A DNA stretch of 64,000 nucleotides. Origin: Timema cristinae. Taxonomy: Eukaryota > Arthropoda > Insecta > Phasmatodea > Timematidae. The position numbers and the translations under genes are program-made. The notes below the pieces were generated by a model that saw only the letters and a program-made list of their open reading frames with translations, was not told where the DNA came from and did no database searches. Shown piece after piece: positions 49,500 to 60,095 of this stretch. Positions within the stretch are counted from its first letter, which is position 1. Every line of letters starts with the position of its first letter. Location of the stretch: positions 1,519,652 through 1,583,651 of the forward strand of contig JBCFYV010000935.1 of the NCBI GenBank assembly GCA_039000515.1. Direction: 5' to 3'.

Positions 49500-52400
49500 A
49501 TACATAGCCCAAAATAATAATAGGCCAACTAAACGCAATGAGGAGTGTAGTAGTGCTACAAGGGGTGAGATTATGGCTGAAAAATTGAAATTAGATATAT
49601 TGTGCTTAGCCATACACATTCAAAGGTAAAGTCCCATATATCGATATATACCGGTAAAAGCAAGAACTCTAGTGATGGGGGTTTTCCAATGAATGCGGTA
49701 GTAATATTTAACAAGAATATAAAAGCTAAGAAGATACCCCAGTTTGGTAGTGAGAAAATAACCTGTCCAGAACTTTCCCCTCAGTGGGGGAGGTACATAT
49801 TGGTAAATATGTACTTCCAATACCGGGAGCTTATAGATACATATTTGGATCAGCTAGAGGAGATAGCCCAGTCGTTTTAATATACATTACCACTAATTAT
49901 AATATCAAATATAAATTAAAACTCGCCATTATGATATAGTCATAAGGCCATCCAGTAAGATCGTAATAATCTAGGCAGAAAACCAGATAAAAGAGCGATG
50001 GTGATAGAGGAAGCAATTATGGCCCTATAGCTAAAAGTGGTAAATACTCAGGATAATCCTCCAACCTATGTAGGAGGGGTGGACGTATTTGCAAATATAT
50101 ATATGTAACACATTGTAACTGGCAGGCCTTAGGAATGGTTATGGAATGGTGGAAGATCAGGTAGCTCTTAGTTATCATAATTTAATCAGATCTGAGATCA
50201 GTGGAGAGGGAGCATAAGAAGTAAATTGCTGGTCGAACAGGAGGTACGTATGATATGAAATGGACCAAAAGGGGCAAATTTAAAGAAATTTTAGTACTTC
50301 CGGTGGCGTTATTGGCAGGGGACAACGTAAAGGGTATTGCCAAACAGCTGACAAGGAGCATACAAGAAGCTATGCGTTGTGCAATACCTTTAAGGGTGGA
50401 AGTGGTAAACTTGCCTAACAAGCTATGGAAGTATCGGCTATAGAGGTTACGTGGAGATGCAGGCCAGGTGAGGAAAAGGTATCACCGGGCTAGGGATCCT
50501 CAAGGCAAAGAAGTGTTGTTGGATATTTATAGAGAGAGAAAAGAGAAATTTGTGTCAACTTTAAAATAATTTAAAGAAGTATTTGGGAGATGTTTGTGAA
50601 AGAAGATCTGGAAACAAACCTCTGAGGCATTCCGTTTAAAATCACTATAGATAAGATCCAACCCCCTGCCACTTTATCTACTTTACTGAAGGAAGAATCG
50701 TCAATGAACCTTGGGTGGGAAGACTCAACTTGTTTCATAATGAGCACATTACTTCCTGATGATACAGAGGAAAGAAAATCTGAGGATCATCGGGAGATTG
50801 GTAGATTATGATTAAATAATACACTGGAGAGGAGGATATATCATTTGTCATGGTGAGTGAGGTCAAGACAGTAATCAAGAATCTTAAGAACAATGAAGCA
50901 CCAGTGCCAGATAGGATTTCAGCGGAAGTACTTAAGACTGTAACAGACTTGATAGCCCGGTTTCTAGCCCAGTTTATGAACGAGTGTTTGGTATAGGGTA
51001 GGATACCAAATATATGGAAGCAGGAAGAGTTTGTCATCTTAAGCAAGTGAAATGAAAAATATTCTAAAATCCCAAGGTCCTATAGACCAATATATTTGAT
51101 AAATGTACTTGGGAAGACACAGGAAAAACTACTATGGGCAAGATTGCTCAGGCATATAGAGCTGTTAGGAATACATCCCAAAAGTATGGGTTTTAGAAAG
51201 GGAAATCAACAGAAGACTCAATTAGCAGGGCAATGGAGTTGTTAGATCAAGGAGATATGATGTATACTGTGGGCATTTTTATCGACATATCAGGAGCTTT
51301 TGACAATTTGTGAATCTGTCCGTGGCCTGATATTCTCAAATGAGGAGCTAGAGCCGGGGCTATTGGTTCTGGAGGCTTATTCGTAGACAGCGGGTGTAGT
51401 GGCATTTAAGTGTTATTTGATGATTGTCACAAATGAGAACTCACGAAGAGAAATTGAATCTAGGTGTAATAGGATCCTTGGTGGGTTTGATGACTGATGC
51501 CGAAGAGTCAGGCTGAATATGGCTCCAAATAAGACAAATGATCTGATTTTCGTGGGTTATCTAAGACGGTCTCCCAGTATCAGGATCGAGAACAATATCT
51601 TTTAGAGAGTCACAACGACCAGATATTTAGGTATAACCATAGATGAAAAGAGGAATTTCCAGGTTCACATTGATCAGGTGTACGCTAAGGGCCTCACAGT
51701 GATGCAAAAGATCATAGGAATTAGCTATCGTAGGTTTCATCTTCCGATGAAGGATATAACCACTTCCTTCACCTCTGACAAGACATCTTGTGAATGTGGG
51801 GAATGCCAGGCCTCCACCGTGGTTCGGATTCCACGTTAAACTGTAGGTCCTTCATTTCATCTCACAATCAACCTACCATTACACATTAGCGTGAGTGCGT
51901 ACAACCCGAATGGGTAGTAAGACGCGGTGCTAATAATAATAATAATAATAATAATGATATAATCACATATCACCATGCTTTACATTTAGCGATAGTAGGT
52001 TATGGAGCCAGCATATGGGCCCACAGGTTGAAGAACATCTTCCCAGCGAATAAGCCACTGAGCCTGCAGAGGAATATACTAATGAGGTTGTCAGGCGTAT
52101 ACTGGACTGTGGCCACGGATGTGATGACAGTAGTATTGGGAATAAGACCTCTTAACCTGCAGGTCAGTAAGAGAGCAGCCTATTACTGACTTAAGAGAGG
52201 GGTCTTTGATATGGTTGGTAAACCTACAAAGGCAGGAGTAACCCCATCGATGGGGATGGACCCTTGTATGGGAGTGGTAAGCAAGATGGGAATCGAACAC
52301 TTTGAAAAGGCAGACCTTCTTGCTGCTTCTAAATATCACCGAGAGACGCGCCATAAAACATCTCACTCTGTGTCAGTGTCCTCTTCAATTTATAACTGGC

Positions 52401-52530
52401 TAAATCCCATAAAAAGAATTCCTGTTTGATCAAGGATTAAAGGATTAACGGGATTGTTACTGTGGAGATGAAGCCACGTGGTGCTTGAGTGCCCAGAGAA
52501 AGAGTAAATTAGGCGAGAACATTAACACTG
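49500..52530 (+). pseudogene. R1-like LINE ORF2 (endonuclease-RT) remnant
   Basis: Reverse transcriptase and apurinic-type endonuclease of an R1-clade LINE, full of stops. Endonuclease region: GQLNAMRSVVVLQ near 49520 fits the N-terminal 'Q.N...s..a' motif. RT blocks: EAPVPDRISAEVLK near 50895, SYRPIYLINVLGKTQEKLL near 51076-51135, GFRKGN near 51188 and FIDISGAFDNL at 51279-51311 (first catalytic Asp). The position of the second catalytic motif (FADD) reads FKCY at 51404-51415, and the segment before it is shortened, so the enzyme would be inactive even without the stops. After a SINE insertion: YGASIWAHRLK (52001-52033), VVLGIRPLNLQ and HVVLECP (about 52475), typical of the R1 C-terminus. 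Confidence 0.88.
51764..51955 (+). mobile_element. 5'-truncated SINE A inside the LINE
   Basis: Only the body and tail of SINE A ('ttccttcacctctgaca' to (AAT)n). The duplication GATATAACCAC (51753-51763) / GATATAATCAC (51956-51966) has one mismatch. The LINE reading (…MKDITT / ITYHHALHLAIV…) resumes across it. Truncation at the 5' end is what incomplete target-primed reverse transcription gives. Confidence 0.92.
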
Positions 52531-53120
52531 TCTAACTGAAAAGACTGTGTGGATTTTGTCAAAAGATGGAATGGCATGTCAGTCGTTGGAAACTTTAGCA
52601 AACAAGGTTTCTTTGATGTAAAAAGAGGCATATATACGTGAACGAGTCGAAGAAATAGCAGATAATAGAAGCAGATTCTGAATAAGAGGATTTGTGGCCA
52701 AGGAAGAAACGGGTTACAGTGGAACTACCAAATTGAAGCTTTCTGAAGTGGATGAAGAAAACTAAGGGAGTTAGGCATAAGAATGTGAAACATGATTAAA
52801 TAATTGTTTTTTCAGTTATAAGGAGGTAGGAATGCTATGAATATAGTCAATGAGTATCGAGGGGTGGATCCGTTGATGGAATTGCCAGTCACTGCGGTGA
52901 TTGAAGAAAAGAAACGGATCAACAGGACACAACATTGGTGCTCAAATACTATGAAGGAAGATAGATGCAGATAATGGAGATCAACCCGAGGCAATATAGA
53001 CTCCATACTCTTGGGAACAAGGGTAAAGATGGAGAAGACAGCTGACGGGCCTTACTCATTATCCGCGGGAAGTTTGGCTGCACTGCGGTCTACAAGAACC
53101 ATCGGATTAACAATTGGATG

Positions 53121-53150
53121 GAGTTATGCAATAGTAGACCAAGCGCCAGT
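53121..53150 (+). repeat. Left terminal inverted repeat
   Basis: Starts GAGTTATGCAATAGTAGACC. 27 of 30 bases pair with 57126-57155. It contains the recurrent GCAATAGTAGACCAA motif. Confidence 0.88.
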
Positions 53151-53365
53151 TGACTTGAATTGAGAAATGAAAGGTTTTACAAAACACTAATTTAAAAGTA
53201 CTTATGACACTGCTACCAATCATTAATGGTATTAATTTGAAAGAATAATATAGAAAATTAATTGTTTTAGTGTGTTTTTGCTTTATATATGGATTTAAAT
53301 AACACTTTTTAAATTAAATGGTGCTTAGCTTATATTTGCTTTATTATATTAACACAATTCAACGT

Positions 53366-53414
53366 TGCGCAATAGTAGACCAACAACCATTTGGCATTTG
53401 GTCTCTGAATGCAT
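53366..53414. repeat. Left subterminal copies of the terminal motif
   Basis: GCGCAATAGTAGACCAA at 53367-53383 in direct orientation and TTGGTCTCTGAATGCATAA at about 53396-53414 in inverted orientation. They are probable additional transposase-binding sites, judged from their likeness to the inverted repeats. Confidence 0.6.
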
Positions 53415-53721
53415 AATACAAAAAGTAATGTATGGTACATAGTTTTAGATAAACAAAATCATACAGTGTAATTATTTATACATATAGACTATTATAATCT
53501 TTATTTTATTAATAAACAAAAACTTAAGTTCAATGTTTATATTTTAACAATAAACTAGAAAATAGTTTTAGTATTTATCTCGAGAAAAATTTATTGAATC
53601 TTTTACATGTAAAATATTATCTTTGTTTTATGTTTGTCACTGATATTAAAATAGTTTGGCAGCTACAAATACTTTTTATGACATGTTATTATACATAAAA
53701 TATTTCACTCTTTATATACAT

Positions 53722-53727
53722 TTTATT
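53722..53727 (-). terminator. Polyadenylation signal of the transposase gene
   Basis: AATAAA on the minus strand about 14 bp after the TAG stop at 53741-53743; no closer alternative is seen. Confidence 0.5.
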
Positions 53728-53740
53728 TCCAACAAACACG

Positions 53741-56528
53741 CTAATAATTTTCATCAATTTCAAAATCTGGTTCTCCACTGAATCCATCAATGTCATCAGT
53801 AATATCGGGGCTACCAATTAGTTTCTTGTAAAAATATTTGCAATCATTCGGGATCAAATGCAGAAGTGACTTCAGGTCATTTAATTTTGGGGTACTTATC
53901 GACTTTCCTTCTGGCCAAAGGGGTTTTAGAAGTACATTGAACATTCTTCGTTGTTTCGCTGGTCGTCCCTGTTGTTTTGAAATATCCACTTCAGTTGATA
54001 TTTCTTGGTTGAGGTCAGTTTTCAAAAAAATATAAAATGGTTTAGCTTTTTTAAGTTGAATCTCTCGACAGTGAAGCCAATTAATTTTGTCACCATTAAT
54101 GTCTTTCTTTCTATTTGTAATTGACTTCTCTAAATATTCAGAACTAAAAAAATCTTCTTTTGTCATTTTTTTAACTATAAAGGGATTTTTTTTCCTGCAT
54201 TTTTCCATTATAGAAATATAATCACTTGGGAGGTAAATTCTTTGCTGGAGCTTAAGAGCACACTCAATATCCCCAAAATCAGAATCATTTGGTAGGAAAC
54301 TATGGCCTGAGACAAGAAAACGTTGTGTTATCACTTGCAGAGACTCATGTTCATCCAAAACGCTCTTTAGAAACAAAACCATTTTTATGTTACGGTTTTG
54401 GCCGCCACAAGAGTCTGACCATAGCACTAGTTCTGTATTTGTGTTTCCGATGTTTTCTTTAATGTATTTTCTTAAACATGATCCCACTTCTTGCGCTCCT
54501 CTTCCTGCATCCCCTTCAACCCACACATAGCAAAAACCTTTGTTTTTTGATCCATTGTGAATACCACAGTTATAAAACCATAACTGCCGTTTATAGAACA
54601 CTATATTAGTTGGTATTCGAGGCAATGGTAGGGTTTTTTCTAGATCAAAGGTGAGACATTCCAAAGTGTTGTTAGACTCTTTCGCTTTTTTCATATCATC
54701 TGACATCATTTTTTGAGCTGCTTTAGCCAGGTCAATGTGAGTTTTGTGTTGATTTTCAAGTTTATTTTTTTGTTCTTGGGAAGAAGAAGCCTGTATTTGT
54801 GAGTGTAGAGAATCACAAAGATTGCAAGTATCCTTCTTTAACTTCTTCCGCTTTAAATTAAACTTTGTTAGAAATATCTTTTTGTATGTACTGAAGGAGA
54901 CAGGATTTATGTATTCACTTGAGTACATGTTATACATTAGGGGTAAAGTAGTATCAGACGGTAGAAATTCCAGTTTTGTTTGAGAACGAGAGTAGTGGGA
55001 TACATATCGAGGGTACTTGTTTATATGATCGATGACTTCTCTAGTTTTACACTCCTCCAATTTATTGTGTCCACCAGCTTTACCTCGGTTATCCTTGACC
55101 ACGAAATTTGATTTAATTTTTTTGAGTGCTTTGTCTACTACACAACTAGAAATCCTTAAAGTTTGCAGGAAAAATGTCTTACAAACTATGACTCCACAAA
55201 TATGATATGTTCTGGTATTCATCCTTTTTTCTGATACCTTTGACCGTCTTCTTGTAATACTACGTTGTGAAATCATCACACCTAACATTAACGCCCTTGC
55301 TTCATAGCTTCCAATACTCCAAAACTTTGAGAACTCGTTTTTTCTTTCTTCGATGCTTAATTTTTCGTTACATTTGCAATTACAGTGGTAGTCCCTGAAT
55401 TCCTTAGGATCTACTTCTGTACCTTTGGTATTAATGTATTTGTTATTCGTATTTCTTTTTTTCTTTTTTATTTCCCTAGTTTGACTGGCATGTTTTCTTT
55501 TCCGACCTTTTTTTGGCCTACCTTCACGTTGCATTATTTCAACGCTTTCACTGGTATTTTTAAAATCTTTAGTATTTCCACCCTGAGAAGATTGATGAGC
55601 CACAACTAAATCATTAACGGTACTTTCTCCATCACAAAAAATTAAAGAATTAGTCTCTTTCAATTTGCCTGTATCCCTGTTTTCAGCATTCTCCTCAGTA
55701 GTCGTTTCAATAATATTAGTCGTATTTTTAATTAAATTATTTTGATGTGAATAAGAATTGTCAAGTCCCTCAAACTCAGTAATTATGTCCTTGTTCTTGT
55801 TCTGTCCATTAGTTATTTGAACACCCCAATCACTCTGATCTGGAGTTGATTCACTAATCATAGTCAAATAAGATTCAAAGTTGTTTTCTTCTACACTGCA
55901 AAGTGTAGTTACATTATTCTCAATAATAACTCCATTAAGTGTTTTTATATTTTCATTGTAGTTTATCTGCTCAACATCAGGATAGGTGTTGGAATGAGAG
56001 CCTGAATTTCCATTATCCAGCTGTACAGCAGCAGTAAATGGTACAGGAAGCAAAGGAGATAATGAAGTACAGGCCTACAAAAATAATAATTATATACATT
56101 AACACTACTTTACTAACTGCTGGAATAATACTACAAATATACAAATATCCACACAACCACAAAATAAATAATGTTAAAAACGACTAAACAAATCCTTAAC
56201 CAAATTCTTATTAATTTATTTTGTTAATTTTTGTAAGATTAACTTATTTTAATCTCAAAATAACGTGATTTGGAAATCATATTGTTAGATTATAATTAAT
56301 TTTAATCTAATAGGCTAGAATAAAAAAAAGCTAAGAATCCATGTAATTAAAATTAATTTAATAATTATAATTTGTAATACTATAATAAAAACTAACCTCG
56401 AAACCATTATCTTGTTCATGGCGATTCTCCAGCAATTTTCCATTGTCAATTTCAAAATTATTTTTACCATATTCCACTCCTAGCATACCCAAAATTTTCT
56501 TTGTCCTTGAAGATATTACATCACTCAT
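53741..56528 (-). CDS. Transposase, DDE/D type, two exons, 821 aa
   Basis: Predicted DNA-cutting enzyme that moves this transposon by recognising its inverted repeats; it would act in the nucleus. Exon 2 (56074-53741) is one uninterrupted frame of 777 codons. Exon 1 (56528-56397) starts MSDVISSRTKKILGMLGVEY and adds 44 codons; the join is in phase, E|ACTSL. Visible features, in 821-aa numbering: an acidic, Ser/Thr/Asn-rich N-terminus (about 60-220); a basic AT-hook-like GRPKKGRKRK (about 229-238); a Cys cluster CNCKC (275-279); CNLC (461-464); and a catalytic core with FDLEK (Asp521), SDSCGGQN (Asp598) and GHSFLPNDSDFGDIE (acidic residues 641-648). A second GRPAKQRR lies near 747-754. The same FDL / SDSCGGQN / GHSFLPND order is known from uncharacterised insect proteins (DUF7869-like, from memory). 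No stop or frameshift, so it may be active. Confidence 0.85.
56075..56396 (-). other. Transposase intron, 322 bp
   Basis: GT donor at 56396-56395 and AG acceptor at 56076-56075 with a T-rich tract (TTATTATTTTTGTAG). Phase 0, AT-rich, with stops in frame, so it must be removed to join the exons. Confidence 0.8.
56397..56528 (-). CDS. Transposase exon 1
   Basis: 132 bp coding for 44 residues, ATG at 56528-56526. It ends in GAG followed by the donor GTTAGT (56396-56391). It is called because it restores a start codon: the large exon itself has no ATG at its beginning, and its first usable upstream codons run straight into an intron acceptor. Confidence 0.8.
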
Positions 56529-56650
56529 TTTTAAGTTAATATCCTCTTACTAAACACTCATAACATAAATATTCAAAATAGAATAACAGCTTTCAAGCAA
56601 GAACACAACCAAAGAGGAATACAAGTCTAAAATACATTTTTACATGTTGC

Positions 56651-56980
56651 ATGGTCTACCATTGCACACCAGATGTGACTTGGTCTATCATTGCAAAATA
56701 AGGGAAGCTCGATTGTAGTGCTGGCACTTAGGTTTTTCCTCAATAGATCGCAGCACGTGCAAATAAATTAAGATTTATATTTTTTGTCCTTGAAGATATT
56801 ACATCACTCATTTTTAAGTTAATATCCTCTTACTAAACACTCATAACATAAATATTCAAAATAGAATAACAGCTTTCAAGCATGAACACAACCAAAGAGG
56901 AATATAAGTCTAAAATACATTTTTACATGTTGCATGGTCTACCATTGCACACCAGATGTGACTTGGTCTATCATTGCAAA
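56651..56980. repeat. Right subterminal motif cluster
   Basis: The motif TGGTCTA-CATTGCA (the reverse complement of the terminal TGCAAT-TAGACCA) occurs at 56651-56667, 56679-56697, 56934-56950 and 56962-56980, two per duplicated unit. Together with 57126-57155, five sites face the transposase leader. Confidence 0.7.
56740..56811 (-). CDS. Upstream ORF created by the duplication, 23 aa
   Basis: The outer copy of the duplication carries a second ATG (56811-56809). It reads the same first ten residues as the transposase, MSDVISSRTK, then leaves the gene at the duplication junction and stops after 23 codons. If the mRNA begins upstream, this frame would be met first and could lower transposase translation. 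That effect is inference. Confidence 0.45.
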   Translation of the reverse strand: MSDVISSRTKNINLNLFARAAIY

Positions 56981-57125
56981 ATAAGGGAAGCTCGATTGTA
57001 GTGCTGGCACTTAGGTTTTTCCTCAATAGATCGCAGCACGTGCAAATAAATTAAGATTTATATTTTTTTAATGATAGTTTGGACCATTAGTCACAAGATG
57101 GTGTTACAATCGTCTAATTTTAAAA

Positions 57126-57155
57126 ATTGGCACTTGGTCTCCTATTGCATAACTC
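57126..57155 (-). repeat. Right terminal inverted repeat
   Basis: On the minus strand starts GAGTTATGCAATAGGAGACC. It differs from the left repeat at three positions (T/G, C/T and G/A). Confidence 0.88.
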
Positions 57156-57164
57156 AGTCCAATT

Positions 57165-57700
57165 AGTAATAGGAAACAGAAATAAGATGTATCATAGTGA
57201 GGAATTTTCAACACTGGAGTTATAGTAATTCAAGTAAGTTCTATTTAATTAAGTTAGTTTATATATAATTAAATTAATAGGTTAAATTAGGGAATAAATT
57301 CAATATTTTAACTTTTATAGAGTAGTATAGTTAGTAGGAATAGGGATCATCTGCTGGTGGTTTCTCTAGCAAGTAGGTGGAGCACTATCTCCAATAGGAC
57401 GCCTCCGTAGAGGGTGGATAGGGGAATGCTCACCACTACTGGAGAATACCCTGTGCTTACTGGAAACAGTGAGTACTATGAGTGACAGGGGTAGAGTGTA
57501 CCGGGGAAGTAAAATACCTGGGGTGGACCAACTGGAGCCAACGATATTAAATAGGGGACTCAAATTAGGAAATAGCTTTAGTAGTAGATAATAAGAGGTA
57601 ATACCAAATTCGTTAAAAAAGAAGAAATGATGTAATAAACAAAGGGAGAAAACTTTAAATCGTATAAATTGAGGACTCGGGTTAAATATTAGAAACCAAG
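57165..57700 (+). other. Purine-rich stretch, possibly the LINE tail
   Basis: Composition is like the R1-like LINE left of the transposon ('ggaatagggatcatc', 'gagtgacaggggtagagtg'). This would fit if the transposon split the LINE's 3' region. No motif proves it. Confidence 0.35.
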
Positions 57701-57744
57701 CTAATATAGTCAGGGTTTAAAAAAAACAGATGATTGAATGATAC

Positions 57745-57963
57745 GTGAGAATGAAGTTGAGGGAAAGCAGAGGGTACCTACAGTATAACCTGGGTTCCAA
57801 ACCACGGTAGAGACCTTGTATTTCACACATTCCCTAAGCACCCACTTTGTTAGAGGTGAAGGAAACCTGTAAAAATCAGATAAATCTACGCCGGGACCGG
57901 AATTTGAGCCGTGTACCTCTAACACAGAAGTATGACACTTTACCCCAAGATCGCCGGGCTCCC
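57745..57963 (-). mobile_element. SINE A, old diverged copy
   Basis: Body ('aaaccacggtagagacc', 'ttagaggtgaaggaa', 'aatcagataaatctacgccggga') and head ('ctttaccccaagatcgccgggctcc') of SINE A on the minus strand with many substitutions. The tail is gone. Confidence 0.7.
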
Positions 57964-58734
57964 GCTTAAAATAATATGATTATTGAAGTATTCTAAAATT
58001 TCATGTCCCTCGCACTGTTATCAATCCTTACGTCTATAAATAGCCAAATGATTAAAATAATATAGTTTACTGAATCGTTAAAAGCTTCGTAAGATATATA
58101 TGAAATCTTCCGATCCCTCACGTGAGGGGATGGGACGGGGGGTGATTAAAAACTGTCTTGCGTAATTTAAGGACGGCCTCTAAATACAGAAACTTTTCTG
58201 TGTGTTCTTTTATTCTGGTAAAGGTTGATACAGGGATTTTCTAGAAGTTATTTGAACTATTGAATAGCTCAATAGTTATTGTATGTGTTTCGAGTCTTAC
58301 TAACATGTCTGGACTATTAACATACTTACATTAATTAAATAAGGATATGTAAGGTAGAGCTTAGAGCCAGCCATAAACCACGTAACGCCATTTATAGGTG
58401 TTGAGGGGATAGCGATAATGTTTACACGGTGTTATATGAGGGGAGCAGGAGAACTTCACAGTGTTACGTAACACAAAGCTTATACTTATATTATATTGTT
58501 GTTTCATGTTTTCACCGTTAGTAAACAGAGTTATACCTAGCTTCTGGTTCTGAGCTGTATTAAATATGACTTCTTCTGCTAGTGTCACTATAGCTTCCTT
58601 ATTAAACAATTATATTCTACTCTTGATGGGAAAAGAGAAGTAATATAGGTTGGAGGGGGAGGGGGAGGGCTAAAAGTATACTTAGTGCTACATAGGGAAG
58701 AAGGGAGGGGGGTCAAAAAAGGTAAGAAAAAAGT
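57964..58734. other. Non-genic stretch
   Basis: No gene or repeat recognised; two short G-rich tracts at about 58125-58141 and 58652-58712. Confidence 0.4.
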
Positions 58735-58925
58735 ATTGAGTGGTTTATGGATGACTGCTTTAACGAGGTGTACCCGTATATGTTTCGAGGGAGGGTGAGA
58801 AACAATTCAGGAATAAAAGTACTCAGTACACCCAGCTGAGGTTCAAACCCTCTCCGTTACTGGCAAATCAGACACGATAAGACTGATGCCTTTGTCCACT
58901 TGCACATCTTGGTGAGTCTTGGAAC
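58735..58925 (-). mobile_element. SINE B, degenerate
   Basis: Body 'ggtgtacccgtatatgtttcgagggagggtgagaaac', B-box-like reverse complement 'gaggttcaaaccctc' and head 'tgcctttgtccacttgcacatcttgg'. No tail. Confidence 0.5.
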
Positions 58926-59136
58926 AGGGGACAGCACATAATCATGTCTACTGATATTAGAAACCCAGGTTTGATATTCGGCTAGGCCGAAAGAGGTATT
59001 GTTGGTGTTCTGGGCCTTTTCCTCTCACGGATATCTACAGAAGTTCAGGATAGGACGGATAGGTAAGATATCTGTTCTGTAATTAATTTAGGTTTCAAGC
59101 TATATGCTGATATAGACTGTATCGTAGAGTGTTAGA

Positions 59137-59360
59137 CCCACTTCAGTGGCCGCATGGTCTAAGGCTCCACTCTCGCAGTAGAATAGACTTCCAGTGATAG
59201 TGAGATCAAAATTTTGATCTCGGTCGGGTGTAGTGAGGGTGGTTTTTACAAAATGGCTTTACACTCTCCCTCCACCATTCTTCTAAATATAACCCTAGTA
59301 ACTCCTAAAACCAATGTATTTAGTACATAGGCGTATAACCCTAACGAGTTGTAAGATGTG
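59137..59360 (+). mobile_element. SINE B, diverged
   Basis: Head 'cacttcagtggccgcatggtctaaggc', body 'tttacactctccctccac', tail 'aatgtatttagtacataggcgtataaccctaac'. The head is of the 'atggtctaa' subtype that also gave rise to the minisatellite at 31071. Confidence 0.75.
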
Positions 59361-59500
59361 AAAGGTCAAATTGGAAGGAAATGTACTTGTATTTGTACGG
59401 AGGAAGAGTAATTACTTATGGTTTGCCACCCTTAATCCACCCAGCTGGGATTTGAGCTCTGGGACACTGGGAAGCCACGTGTCCACCGATGTGGATAATG
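59361..59500 (-). mobile_element. SINE B fragment
   Basis: 'gaaatgtacttgtatttgtacggaggaagag' and 'ccacccagctgggatttgagctc' match SINE B body and B-box region on the minus strand, back to back with the plus-strand copy. Confidence 0.45.
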
Positions 59501-59569
59501 AAGCTAGCATGTGTTAACATAACTGATTCACTCTACACATTAACCACATATTCTTAGAGGTATTTTTAC

Positions 59570-60095
59570 TCTACCTCAACCCTTGGAGAGAAAGTATTGT
59601 GACAATCCTACTCGATATTTTGATAAATGTTGATGTTTTATGACCCCTGAAATCAACAAATGTGGTTTCCGTAAAGCCGTCTGTCTGTACCTCCAACTAG
59701 AGCCAAAGCTATTTTAACGATTGGGATAAAACTCGGTATCTGGGGGTTTCATAAAGTCACCCCGAGGAGTTTTTGGAATAATATTTTTAACCCTAAATCT
59801 AAGGGTAGTTTACTGAAGGGTAAAAAGAGAAAGAATTTTTTTCTCGAAATTTTCTCTAACAACTTTGATTAAATTCTATATCTAAACATCATAGATATTT
59901 TCGTTTTATAATGAAAATGACTTTGATGGTACTTTGCATAAAATAAATTTTCCAATTTTCATAATTTCTCGGCAACTATTTAAGATACGAAATAACATAT
60001 TATAAAGTTGTAGTAAGCCACTACTAAATATTGAAATCTTTAAATATGAAAAATATTTTTATAAAACCAATAGTTTCTGAGCTATAATGAATTAT
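59570..60095 (+). repeat. Family X repeat unit
   Basis: Starts 'ttggagagaaagtattgtgacaatc', then 'tgatgttttatgacccc', 'gccgtctgtctgtacctccaactagagcc', 'ctaagggtagtttactgaagg' and 'aaccaatagtttctgagct': the same order as at 26390-26995 on the opposite strand. Confidence 0.7.

Larger units (their letters stand above)
47395..53115 (+). mobile_element. R1-clade non-LTR retrotransposon, dead copy
   Basis: Plus-strand LINE with ORF1 remnants (47563-48590), an endonuclease-like region (about 49500-50440), a reverse transcriptase (about 50600-51760) and an R1-type C-terminal region (51956-52530). Composition is purine-rich compared with neighbouring DNA. The 5' limit is a guess from where the purine-rich sequence starts. 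The right side ends at the DNA transposon at 53116, and a related tail may continue after 57164. There is no rRNA gene sequence here, so this is not an R1 at its classic 28S target. Confidence 0.85.
56501..57066. repeat. 283-bp direct tandem duplication at the 5' end of the transposase gene
   Basis: 56501-56783 and 56784-57066 are near identical; I find two differences (caagcaag/caagcatg, ggaatac/ggaatat). The unit includes the start codon with the first ten codons of exon 1, the 5' leader and two copies of the terminal motif. The very low divergence means the duplication is recent. Confidence 0.93.
53116..57160 (-). mobile_element. DNA transposon with intact spliced transposase, about 4.05 kb
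   Basis: Terminal inverted repeats: 53121-53150 and 57126-57155 (reverse complement) match at 27 of 30 positions and begin GAGTTATGCAATAG. The match extends outward as GGA..GAG, giving ends at 53116 and 57160 next to a 4-bp AATT on both sides (53112-53115, 57161-57164), a likely target-site duplication. The element holds one gene on the minus strand, several internal copies of the terminal motif, and a tandem duplication near the 5' end of the gene. The 4-bp duplication and size recall Sola-type elements, but I cannot confirm a superfamily. It inserted at the 3' end of, or right beside, an R1-like LINE. Confidence 0.85.

Noticed and set aside
49283..50443. Several 60-90-aa frames on both strands
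   Set aside because: They are fragments or shadows of the decayed R1-like ORF2; the purine-rich strand leaves long open stretches by chance on the other strand.
53838..54035. Plus-strand frames opposite the transposase (also at 55385)
   Set aside because: They are antisense shadows of a real 777-codon exon.
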